Below, one piece after another: positions 16,864-24,374 of a DNA stretch of 64,000 bases (position 1 is its first letter; the number at the start of each line of letters is the position of its first letter). The notes beneath the pieces are model-generated. The model was not told the DNA's origin, did no database searches, and saw nothing but the letters and a program-made list of their open reading frames with translations. The stretch covers positions 3,348,001-3,412,000 of the forward strand of contig OZ245881.1 of the NCBI GenBank assembly GCA_965229505.1. The letters are read 5' to 3'. The DNA comes from UBA6059 sp040219045. Its GTDB lineage: Bacteria > Bacteroidota > Bacteroidia > Cytophagales > Cyclobacteriaceae. The translations under genes were made by a program, and so were the position numbers.

Positions 16864-18012
16864 TCATCCCGGATCAATTACAGTCTTGGCTATCAATTTT
16901 CCCTGACGGCACTTCGGGCATAGGTCTGGTTCTTTTCCTGTGACTATTTTGAGTATCTGCTTTGTGCTGAGACCTTTTAGCAAGGATACAGGTCTGGGTT
17001 TTCCGATCAATCTGATGCATTGTTCTTTTTTGTTGTTGTTTGCTGGAGCCAGCAGTCCATAGTACCTGATCTTGTAAAAGCCTGTTGGTAGAATATGCCT
17101 CATGAAGCGGCCTATGAACTCCCGGGAATCCAGCACAAGTAGCTGCTTGCTGAGCCTTTTGCGATAGTCCTTCCACCTGAAGACCACCTTCCCCTGATCG
17201 GCTGAGACCAACCGACTGTTGCAGATGGCCACCCTGTGGGTGTACCTGCCCAGGTACTGCACCACAGATTCGTGCCCTGCCAGGGACTTCTTGGCATAGA
17301 CATTCCAGTTTTTACTATAGAGGGCCTTTTTCAGTTCACCCACATTGCTGAAGTTATCGGCAAGCTTAATTTTTCCTGATATGATATGCTTTTCCAGCAA
17401 GCTCCACAGCACTCCACGATACACTTTAGAAAGTGCTTTGACAGGTAAAAAGAACTTCTTGCCCGCATGCACCCACTCGATACCATCTTCAGACAATCCT
17501 CCTGCCGGTACCAGCATATGAATATGCGGATGATAGGTAAGACTTTGACCCCAGGTGTGCAACACTGATACGGCACCTGTTTCAGCTCCCAGGAACTTTG
17601 GGTTGCGCCCTACCTTCTTCAACGTTTCAGCAGAAGCTTTGAACAGCAGCATGTAGCACTCCGGTTGGTTAATGTAGAAGGTCTTTTGAAGCTCAGAGGG
17701 AATGGTGAAGACCAGATGGAAATACCTGCATACGGGTAAGGTGCTTCGCAGTTTGTCCACCCACACCAGTTGTTTAGTGTACTGACATTTGTTGCAGTGT
17801 CGATTTCGACAAGAGTTGTAAGATATCTGTTGCACTCCACACTTGTTACAAGCGTCAACATGTCCTCCCATTGCCTTGGTACGACATGCGCAGATGGCTT
17901 TGTAAGCTTTCCATTGGTCAGCACACAGGCTGTGGTTGTCCAAAAAGCGATCACCATACTCCCTGAATATAGCTGCTACATCCAGGGGGTGTCTTTTGTT
18001 GACGGCTTCCAT
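16864..18012 (-). CDS. IS91 family HUH transposase
   Basis: The protein of about 380 residues has an N-terminal zinc-binding region (CNKCG, CRNRHCNKCQ), the HUH metal site in YHPHIHMLVPAGG, and the catalytic tyrosine region YLGRYTHRVAI. This is the IS91 rolling-circle transposase layout. It ends with a second Cys-rich motif (CPKCRQG). The ATG at 18012 is 1 bp past the stop codon of the tyrosine recombinase gene, so the two are coupled; the frame opens at 18051, which would overlap that gene. All expected motifs are present, so the transposase looks intact. Confidence 0.92.
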   Translation of the reverse strand: MEAVNKRHPLDVAAIFREYGDRFLDNHSLCADQWKAYKAICACRTKAMGGHVDACNKCGVQQISYNSCRNRHCNKCQYTKQLVWVDKLRSTLPVCRYFHLVFTIPSELQKTFYINQPECYMLLFKASAETLKKVGRNPKFLGAETGAVSVLHTWGQSLTYHPHIHMLVPAGGLSEDGIEWVHAGKKFFLPVKALSKVYRGVLWSLLEKHIISGKIKLADNFSNVGELKKALYSKNWNVYAKKSLAGHESVVQYLGRYTHRVAICNSRLVSADQGKVVFRWKDYRKRLSKQLLVLDSREFIGRFMRHILPTGFYKIRYYGLLAPANNNKKEQCIRLIGKPRPVSLLKGLSTKQILKIVTGKEPDLCPKCRQGKLIAKTVIDPG

Positions 18013-18013
18013 G

Positions 18014-18861
18014 TTAGGGCAGGTCGAATGGACTTTTAACAGATGCGTCAAGCTTGGCCAGATGCAGGTACACCATGGTGGATCGTAGTGAGGCGTGACC
18101 CAAAAGCTTCTGGATCAGCTTGAGATTAGCACCCTGTTCGAGCATATGGGTAGCGAAGCTGTGACGAAGTGTGTGGGTATGAATATCCTTTTTGACACCC
18201 ACCTTATTGGCGGCTCGTTTGACGATTTTACCGATAGAGCTGGCAGAATACGTAGCACCGGGCTTACCCCCGGCCTCAAATACATATTTGATTGGCTTGG
18301 GATGAAAGGCTTGATAATAGGCACGAAGTATTTTGAGGGTGTTGTTAGCCAGCAAGACATCTCTTGATTTGTTGCCTTTCCCAAGGTTAATCCTGATGAC
18401 CATTCTATTGGAATCGATATCCTTAAGCTGTAAGTGGATCAACTCATCCCGTCGTATTCCTGATGAGTAGAGCAAGGCTATGATGGCTTTGTGTTTGGCA
18501 TTGGGCGTGACCTCAATCATCTTGAGGATCTCACCTTTTGTCAATACTTCAGGAATAAGCTGTTGCCTTCGCGGCATTTTGACCTTGATATGGTCTTCCC
18601 AAGGGATGTCTAACACATCCTTGTAAAGAATTCTTAAAGCACTAATGGTTTGTTTGATGTAGGATACTGAAAGTCCGCGTCGGTGAGTGGCATCATAGAG
18701 GTATTCTTTTAGTTGCTCATTGGAAACTTCTTCCGGGGACTTGCCAAAATGCTTGGAAAGGCGCACCAGCATGGTCAAGTAGCTTCTGATAGTTCGGGGA
18801 CTGTAATTGCGAAAAGTCAGCTCCCGAATGAATCGCTGACTTAGTCTTTCCTTTTTTTCAT
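18014..18861 (-). CDS. Tyrosine recombinase of the IS91-like element, start requires -1 frameshift
   Basis: The catalytic domain is complete: SSGIRRDEL (Arg), Lys in GKGNKSRD, HTLRHSF (HxxR), LLGHAS (His) and TMVYLH (Tyr). It resembles XerC/D and ends KSPFD, as do some integron integrases, but it lacks the IntI-specific insert. The continuous frame has only a TTG at 18778, which would cut into the core-binding domain. The missing residues (LSQRFIRELTFRNYSPRTI) are encoded upstream in the same frame, without a start codon. An ATG at 18861 followed by seven A (18858-18852) is one base out; a -1 shift on the A run gives MKKKERLSQRF. Either slippage sets expression or the gene has lost one base. 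Confidence 0.8.
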
Positions 18862-18930
18862 GATACTTGAAGTTTAGTGTTCCTTCAAGTTAAACCATTA
18901 GCACAATTACCGACGCAAGGAGGTTTCGTT

Positions 18931-19152
18931 CAACAATAATGTAACACGCACTGTGCGCGTTATCCACCTTTCAAATATACCCTTATCGCAATAAATCCAA
19001 ACCTGGCTGGCTGCTGTGCAAGATGGCGGCTAGTCGTTTGCAGTTTGCTTTCGCAGTGCGCCGGGGTTGTACCCATTGATATTTTTGAAAAACTTGTTGA
19101 AGTGCGCCAGGTCTTTGAAACCCAGGTGATAGCCTATCTCTTTCACATTGTT
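18931..19152. repeat. 222-bp direct duplication, copy A (AraC gene tail)
   Basis: This segment matches 19622-19843 with 13 differences by eye and no gaps. It holds the last 40 codons of an AraC-type gene plus its downstream sequence, including an imperfect palindrome TAACACGCAC-T-GTGCGCGTTA. It is bounded by AAC (18932-18934) and GTT (19150-19152), and its length equals that of the attC-like sites in the array. A GTTC/GAAC tetranucleotide, the favoured IS91 target type, abuts it at 18927-18930. Confidence 0.85.
19030..19152 (-). pseudogene. AraC-type regulator fragment (C-terminal 40 residues)
   Basis: The minus strand reads the end of a helix-turn-helix domain (VKEIGYHLGFKD region missing in part, then HFNKFFKNINGYNPGALRKQ) and stops at a TAG at 19032-19030. 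It corresponds to the C-terminus of the intact AraC gene at 19721-20611, with a slightly different tail (TAND instead of TPNE). It has no start and is cut off at 19152 where the duplication ends. Confidence 0.8.
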
Positions 19153-19204
19153 ATCGGTTGCGTCTTAATTGGCTTTCTGAAAAGGCTATGTAACTTTCGA
19201 ATCA

Positions 19205-19606
19205 TTAGTTAATTGTCTCTAAAAACTCCAGTTCAATCGTTCCTAAATAAATTCCCAGGTGACCTTTACTTGTTGCATCGAAAGTTCCCTGGACTCTCAG
19301 CTTTCTTCCTTGTAACCTCTGCTCCATGGTACTGTCAATTTGTTCATTCAAATCGTCCGAAAAATCAACCCAAACCGCCTCTTCCTGTTTACTATTCTTC
19401 GACTCAAATAATCCGCTAAGTTCGAATCCTGAGAAATAATAGCCTGTTAGCTCGATTGTCTTTTGATGAAAGTTCGATCCGTTTTTTAGTTCAGCCATTT
19501 TTGGAGTTGCCAAGTTTAGCTGCTCTGTTCCCACCTGTATTGGTTCGAGCTTGCATCCAACAGTTATCAGAGTAAGAAAAATTAGTAGAATTAGATTTGT
19601 CTTCAT
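19205..19606 (-). CDS. Hypothetical lipoprotein bracketed by the AraC-tail duplication
   Basis: The protein of 133 residues has a lipoprotein leader from ATG 19606 (MKTNLILLIFLTLITVGC). The rest looks like a small OB-type domain (TIELTGYYFSGF, KLRVQGTFD), with a recognisable strand pattern but no family I can name. It sits between the two 222-bp direct repeats, in the same orientation as the cassette genes, and its 5' end lies next to GTT of copy B. It could be a further mobile cassette; box complementarity is weak here. Confidence 0.65.
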   Translation of the reverse strand: MKTNLILLIFLTLITVGCKLEPIQVGTEQLNLATPKMAELKNGSNFHQKTIELTGYYFSGFELSGLFESKNSKQEEAVWVDFSDDLNEQIDSTMEQRLQGRKLRVQGTFDATSKGHLGIYLGTIELEFLETIN

Positions 19607-19621
19607 GCAGTCAATGCCATA

Positions 19622-19843
19622 CAACAATAATGTAACACACACAGTGCGCGTTATCCACCTTTCAAATATACCCTTATCGCGATAAATCCAAACCTGGCTG
19701 GATGCTGAGCAAGATGGCGGCTATTCGTTTGGAGTTGGCTTTCGTAGTGCGCCGGGATTGTACCCATTGATATTTTTAAAAAACTTGTTGAAGTGCGCAG
19801 GGTCTTTGAAACCCAGGTGATAGCCTATCTCTTTCACATTGTT
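19622..19843. repeat. 222-bp direct duplication, copy B (within intact AraC gene end)
   Basis: This is the partner of 18931-19152, offset by exactly 691 bp. It covers the last 123 bp of the intact AraC gene and 99 bp downstream. Because only this copy continues into a full gene, it is likely the original and copy A the duplicate. Confidence 0.85.
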
Positions 19844-20611
19844 GGTGGTGTAGTAGAGGAGGCGTTTGGCTTCATAGTCCAGCCGTCTTTGGATGATTTT
19901 GCCGGGCGTGACATTGGTGATGGCTTTACAGGCCCGGCTGAGTCTTTTGTCATTGACATTCAGTAGGTCAGCATATTCTGATAAGGTATGTTTCTCTTTG
20001 AAATGCTCCTCCAATGCTTCGAGAAATTCTCGGTAGAGGTTGTTGTACTCAGTATTCTTGGTCAGTTTGTTGCTACCATCATTGGCACGGATGGCTTGTA
20101 ATATCAGGGCCTTGATGAGATAGGCCAGTATTTGGTCGCGTTGATTGTTAGGTGGATTATTGTACTCCTTCTCTATCAATGCAAAATAATGGCCGAGGAT
20201 CTCTATCTGTGAAGCTGTCATCTGGTAGAAAAGATGTGATGCAGTTCCCGAAAGCATAAGCATAGTGCTCTCATCAAAATCCATCATACTGACCAGGCTA
20301 TGGTCAAAGGCGATGATTTTGATTTCGTAATCCTCCTGAAATTCCTGGCCCTCAAATGAACTGATCTGTGTGGGGCCAGCTAACATGAATGTGTTAGGCT
20401 TTATTTTATAGGGAATGTGATCTAGGAACAAGTTGCCACCACCTTTGATGAACCACCTAATTGCGAAATACCTTAATCTATGTGGTCTAAGAAATTGGCC
20501 GAGACCATCGCGAATCTCTTTCTCATGCCGCACGAATAGTTTATTCTGCTCGTCAAAATTCCAGAAGTCGATTGCTTTTACTCCTTCCTTGATGGGTTTT
20601 GCTCCTCGCAT
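19721..20611 (-). CDS. AraC family transcriptional regulator
   Basis: The 296-residue protein has an N-terminal cupin-like sensor domain (FIKGGGNLFLDH, PNTFMLAGPTQ) and a C-terminal double helix-turn-helix domain (HTLSEYADLLNVNDKRLSRACK, then KEIGYHLGFKDPAHFNKFFK and NGYNPGALRK). It should bind DNA as a transcription factor responding to a small effector. Its 3' end is duplicated at 18931-19152. The target genes are unknown; the nearest upstream gene is a decayed DUF4136 lipoprotein gene. Confidence 0.93.
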   Translation of the reverse strand: MRGAKPIKEGVKAIDFWNFDEQNKLFVRHEKEIRDGLGQFLRPHRLRYFAIRWFIKGGGNLFLDHIPYKIKPNTFMLAGPTQISSFEGQEFQEDYEIKIIAFDHSLVSMMDFDESTMLMLSGTASHLFYQMTASQIEILGHYFALIEKEYNNPPNNQRDQILAYLIKALILQAIRANDGSNKLTKNTEYNNLYREFLEALEEHFKEKHTLSEYADLLNVNDKRLSRACKAITNVTPGKIIQRRLDYEAKRLLYYTTNNVKEIGYHLGFKDPAHFNKFFKNINGYNPGALRKPTPNE

Positions 20612-20734
20612 ATTCGATAGAAGATAACTATTGCATCACTTTGTAAAAATTGGCATTAAGTTATATGTAAATGAACAACCTTTTCTTAGTTTCAATACCC
20701 TGATTGACTTTTGATGAAAACATAGCAAAGAAAA

Positions 20735-20755
20735 CGACCTCCCAGAGAGAGGTCG
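20735..20755 (-). terminator. Intrinsic terminator (minus strand)
   Basis: A 7-bp stem CGACCTC/GAGGTCG with a 7-base loop is followed on the minus strand by TTTTCTTT. It lies downstream of the decayed DUF4136 gene that ends at 20798. Confidence 0.7.
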
Positions 20756-20797
20756 CTTTACCGTAGAGCAATATGATTGATCCTTACCACTAAACTG

Positions 20798-21350
20798 CTA
20801 TGCCATCATCACCTGTAGTTGTTGTTTGATTGGAAAGTCGGTCATTAGCATTTCTACCGCTTTGGCTACATGGTGACTTCCTTTCTTCATCTTCATATTA
20901 ATTTCTCCGGAAGCCGAGGCGTACTACAGTAACTCTTCTGTATTGGCGTCAACTATCGCAATAGTTACTTGACCAATAGTCGTTGAGTATTCTTCCTCCG
21001 CCATGTTGCTGGTATCCATGACGGGGCGGTAGTACCCTCTTTCTCCCTACATCATCGATCCCCTCATATCCATCGTGCTTCCGGAGTGTATCTTTCTAGT
21101 CTATATGCTTCTGGATTGTCACTATCCGAGATGCTTTTCCTGAGCGCTGCTTCTTCATTTTAGATGCAAACCTTCCATGGTTGATCTCATTATTGAAAGT
21201 ACCGGGAGGAAGGCTAACGTGAGCTCCACCTACCAAAGCGCAGATAGCAAACCCGGAGAAGTCAACTCCCTGATTATGATCTGTCGAAATATTAATCCCG
21301 GAACAAGCACTTGCTGTTGGTACGAAGATTAGTGGCGATTCCTTTTTCAT
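20798..21350 (-). pseudogene. Decayed DUF4136 lipoprotein gene
   Basis: The first 84 codons (21350-21096) read like the start of a DUF4136 protein: a degenerate leader with ACSG, then INISTDHNQGVDFSGF, matching the family pattern of STD then VDFSKY. A TAG at 21096 interrupts it. The remainder continues as KDTLRKHDGYEGIDDV, then, after a frame change near 21050, as GERGYYRPVMDTSNMAEEEY, IGQVTIAIVDANTEELL, an in-frame TAG at 20924-20926 where the family has Trp, and ASASGEINMKMKKG to a final TAG at 20798. At least two stops and one frameshift are present, so the gene is inactive. Confidence 0.8.
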
Positions 21351-21380
21351 AGCGATGTTTATTTAGTTGTTCATTGCTCT

Positions 21381-21456
21381 CATTGTATTATACGACGTTA
21401 TATAATTCAAGTAATAGTATTATACAATTGAATTATTGTCAATAAAGGACACATGG
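21381..21456 (-). promoter_or_regulatory. AT-rich upstream repeat with TTGACA/TATAAT-like boxes, copy 1
   Basis: This block begins CATTGTATTATACG and has TGTCAA (TTGACA on the minus strand) 56 bp further on. It aligns without gaps to 22141-22216. It lies just upstream of the decayed DUF4136 gene, so it probably was its promoter or operator region. Confidence 0.4.
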
Positions 21457-21634
21457 CAGGTTGATGGCGAACGGGGATTTGACGATCCTCTTCTCCGAGT
21501 ACTCAGTATGAGCACAGCCTTTTGGTGGTATCTGATTTCGGGTTGATTATGTACAGACTCAACCTCCTATTATTAATAAAACGATATCTATAATTGGATT
21601 TTCCTTGCGTCATTAATTCGACGGCAAAAAAAAA

Positions 21635-21652
21635 CCTCGTGGAAACACGAGG
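21635..21652 (-). terminator. Intrinsic terminator of the 92-residue gene
   Basis: The stem CCTCGTG/CACGAGG with loop GAAA is followed on the minus strand by nine T. It lies 25 bp past the end of the small gene at 21678. Confidence 0.9.
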
Positions 21653-21677
21653 CTTATTTAGGACGGGTAGTCAATAC

Positions 21678-21956
21678 TCACCTTTCATTTTCTTGGATAT
21701 ATTTTAGGTGCTCGTCTATTTGATTTCTGATTACAAATTTCCTACACCCGATAAGTTGTCTTTCACACCAGTTTTGCTTAATCCTGTTGCCATACATGGT
21801 GTATGTTGATCTTCCTGGGGGTTTGATGATCCTTACAAAGGAGCCGAATCTATCATTGCTTACGAACTGATAGACTTTACTCTGTTTATAAAAATGATCA
21901 TCTTTTCTTAACTCTAAATCCTCAAATCGGACTAGTCTTGTTTCTGGGGCTTCCAT
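21678..21956 (-). CDS. Hypothetical small protein
   Basis: I do not recognise this 92-residue protein. It is rich in charged and aromatic residues (RFEDLELRKDDHFYKQSKVYQFV, VIRNQIDEHLKYI), has no signal or membrane segment, and should be cytoplasmic. A strong intrinsic terminator follows it, which supports a real transcript. Its start codon follows a long AT-rich upstream region that contains copy 2 of the 76-bp upstream repeat. Confidence 0.55.
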   Translation of the reverse strand: MEAPETRLVRFEDLELRKDDHFYKQSKVYQFVSNDRFGSFVRIIKPPGRSTYTMYGNRIKQNWCERQLIGCRKFVIRNQIDEHLKYIQENER

Positions 21957-21959
21957 GTT

Positions 21960-22284
21960 CTCAATATAATTTTGGTGGTGATTAATTCTTATCTGGTTAC
22001 TGCCTTGAGTGTTAACTCCTCACCCGGGTTAGCCGACTTGACTAATTTTGGCTGAGTTATATTGATGATACTGATATTCCGATCAGTAGTGCAGCCTATT
22101 AACAGCTACATTTCCATAATTGACAGTTATAAGTACCATTCATTGTATTGTACGCCATCATTGATACGAGTATTTGGTATAAACAAGTAATAATTTTGTC
22201 AATTATAGACACCATAGAAGAAGTGAGGCTTGACCCGGATTTAGATGCAGGTCTGCCGTGAATGATTGGGGAGAGGAAGTAGGG
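21960..22284. other. Gene-free AT-rich region with upstream repeat copy 2
   Basis: No gene is seen. Bases 22141-22216 repeat the block at 21381-21456 at the same internal spacing (CATTGTATTGTACG, then TGTCAA 56 bp later). A TTGACA hexamer on the minus strand at 22202-22197 could belong to a promoter for the 92-residue gene. Confidence 0.4.
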
Positions 22285-22953
22285 TTAAGAGGAAGTCCTG
22301 CCGGAAAGAAACTTGCCGATGACGATACCGGTTACAAATACAGTGTAGAAATGCCCTGCGAGTCCAACGAGCAGTGTGACTACTTTCGATACTTCTGTCT
22401 GAGGCGCCATGTCACCATATCCGATGGTGAGGAGTGAAATAAAGCTGAAATACACAAGATTATCGAATACCTCATTACGATCTTCTAAGCCTGAAAATGA
22501 ATGGGGCTGGAAAAGTTCTATCAGTGCGAATGCAAAGCTTGCCAATAGACCCAGCATAATAAATCCGCAAAAAACTGCAGCGACCATTTCTCCATTTATT
22601 TCACGAGCTCGATAGATATCATCGTAAACCACAATGGAAATGGAAATAAAATAAATGATATAGACAACAGGTATAAGCCTGGCGATTAGTTCTCCAGGTA
22701 CAAACGAGAGCAACGAAATTAGTTGCATGATCAAGGTCGTATAACCAACGGCCCTAGTGACCCGGGTTCTCAGATTTCGCCTATTGCCGATTACGATCAA
22801 GCCAGCAACTATACTCATGACCAGCGTGACAGCATTGACTAAAAATGCGAGTCGGGACTCCTGAAAAAGCGGAGATGTTACTATGATCAACAAACAGCTT
22901 GACAACAACAAGCTGTATTTATGACGACCTATAAACGTATCTTTTAAAGGCAC
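22285..22953 (-). CDS. Two-pore-domain-type potassium channel family protein
   Basis: The 222-residue protein has about four membrane segments, then a pore helix and the K+ filter TIGYGD (residues 176-181) before a last helix (VTLLVGLAGHFYTVFVTGIVIGKF). This is the Ion_trans_2 layout of small bacterial K+ channels. There is no RCK or cyclic-nucleotide domain. It starts 11 bp after the outer-membrane efflux factor gene and is probably the last gene of the RND operon, an unusual companion. Confidence 0.88.
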   Translation of the reverse strand: MPLKDTFIGRHKYSLLLSSCLLIIVTSPLFQESRLAFLVNAVTLVMSIVAGLIVIGNRRNLRTRVTRAVGYTTLIMQLISLLSFVPGELIARLIPVVYIIYFISISIVVYDDIYRAREINGEMVAAVFCGFIMLGLLASFAFALIELFQPHSFSGLEDRNEVFDNLVYFSFISLLTIGYGDMAPQTEVSKVVTLLVGLAGHFYTVFVTGIVIGKFLSGRTSS

Positions 22954-22964
22954 TTGTGATTTGA

Positions 22965-24374
22965 CTATTCCTCGTTCTGATCTTCCTTACTGATCCATCC
23001 TCCTCCCATGGCTCTGTAAAGCTCCACATAAGATGATAGCAAAGATCGCTTGGCAGAAACATAGCCCAACTGTGCTTCGAAGGCTTGTCTTTGGGACTCC
23101 AGATATTCGAGATAGCTTGTCACGCCTTTGTCATATCGCTCCCCGCTGAGGTACTGAGCATTGACAGCAGCATCGACATGTTGCCGCCGCGCTTCTACTT
23201 CTTCCTTATAGTTTTCTATACCCACCAGGGCATCTTCCACCTCACGAAAGGCGTTTAGTACCTGGGCCTCATAGCTCAAATAGGTTTGTTCGAGTCGGCT
23301 TTTTTCGATATCGACCCGACGCTTGTTTTGTCCCCAATTGAAAAGTGGGCCAGCCAGGCTTGCCCCGGCATTCCATGCTGCTCCACTAGACGTCAGCGTG
23401 CTAAGGTCATTGCTCGCTACTCCCAGTACACCTGTCAAGCTGAGCGACGGAAACCTATTTGCGATAGCTACGCCGACCAATGCATTTTGAGCGACGATAA
23501 ACTGCTCAGACTCCAGCAGATCAGGCCGTCTCGTAAGGAGTTCGGAGGGTAGACCTACCGGAATGTCGGGCACGACAGTGAAATCGTCAAGGGGCGTACC
23601 CAATTCGATCTCTTGAGGAGCCTCACCAATGAGTATACTCAAGGCATTTTGAGATTGCTTTAACAACCGATCATAGGCAGGAACCGCAGTTGCGGCAATC
23701 GCCCTCTGAATCTGTGCCTGGTTGAGATCGATCTCGGCAGCATAGCCCTGATCAAACCTGGCCTGTACCAACCGCACTGAACTGTCTCTCAGCTGTAAAG
23801 TTTGCCGGGAAATCTCCAATGAAGCTTTATACTCTTTGGTCAGCAAATAAGTATTAGCCACCTCCGATACAAGCGATAGCCTGACGGACTTTAATCCGTA
23901 CTCGGAAGATAGGTAATCGGCCAGAGCCGCTTCATTTAGTCTTCTTAGCTTACCCCAGAGATCAATTTCCCAGCTCAGGCTACCTACGGCAGAGTATACG
24001 CTTTGCGGTTCCGGTAGGATCAACCCCTGAAAGTTGCCCCGTGAAGCACCACCTTGCGCATTGAGCTTCGGCAGTAGCTCTGCTTTCTGTATGTTGAGTG
24101 CAGTCCGCGCCTGAATCACACGCTCTACCGCAATCTTCAGATTTTGATTTTGGTCAATGGCGCGTACAATGAGGGTGTCAAGCACAGGATCATTGAAGAG
24201 CTCCCACCAGCGGATATCACCTAGCGAGTCAGTTGCATTTGTGCCATATAGATATTCAGAAGGAACGTCAAAATCTGGCGTCTCATAGTTAGGCCCAACT
24301 TTGCATGAAGCTAATGCCATGCTGAGCATCAATGCTGAAAAAGCTGAACCGAAAAGTCTTTTCGTCGATATCAT
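22965..24374 (-). CDS. RND efflux outer-membrane factor (NodT/OprM family lipoprotein)
   Basis: The 469-residue protein has a lipoprotein signal (MLSMALASC) followed by PNYETP, the usual start of NodT-family outer-membrane channels. Two OEP repeats follow, with long coiled helices (SLEISRQTLQLRDSSVRLVQ; ALVGIENYKEEVEARRQ). Its trimer forms the exit duct of the tripartite efflux pump. Its start overlaps the end of the pump gene by 4 bp. The substrate is not evident. Confidence 0.94.
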   Translation of the reverse strand: MISTKRLFGSAFSALMLSMALASCKVGPNYETPDFDVPSEYLYGTNATDSLGDIRWWELFNDPVLDTLIVRAIDQNQNLKIAVERVIQARTALNIQKAELLPKLNAQGGASRGNFQGLILPEPQSVYSAVGSLSWEIDLWGKLRRLNEAALADYLSSEYGLKSVRLSLVSEVANTYLLTKEYKASLEISRQTLQLRDSSVRLVQARFDQGYAAEIDLNQAQIQRAIAATAVPAYDRLLKQSQNALSILIGEAPQEIELGTPLDDFTVVPDIPVGLPSELLTRRPDLLESEQFIVAQNALVGVAIANRFPSLSLTGVLGVASNDLSTLTSSGAAWNAGASLAGPLFNWGQNKRRVDIEKSRLEQTYLSYEAQVLNAFREVEDALVGIENYKEEVEARRQHVDAAVNAQYLSGERYDKGVTSYLEYLESQRQAFEAQLGYVSAKRSLLSSYVELYRAMGGGWISKEDQNEE

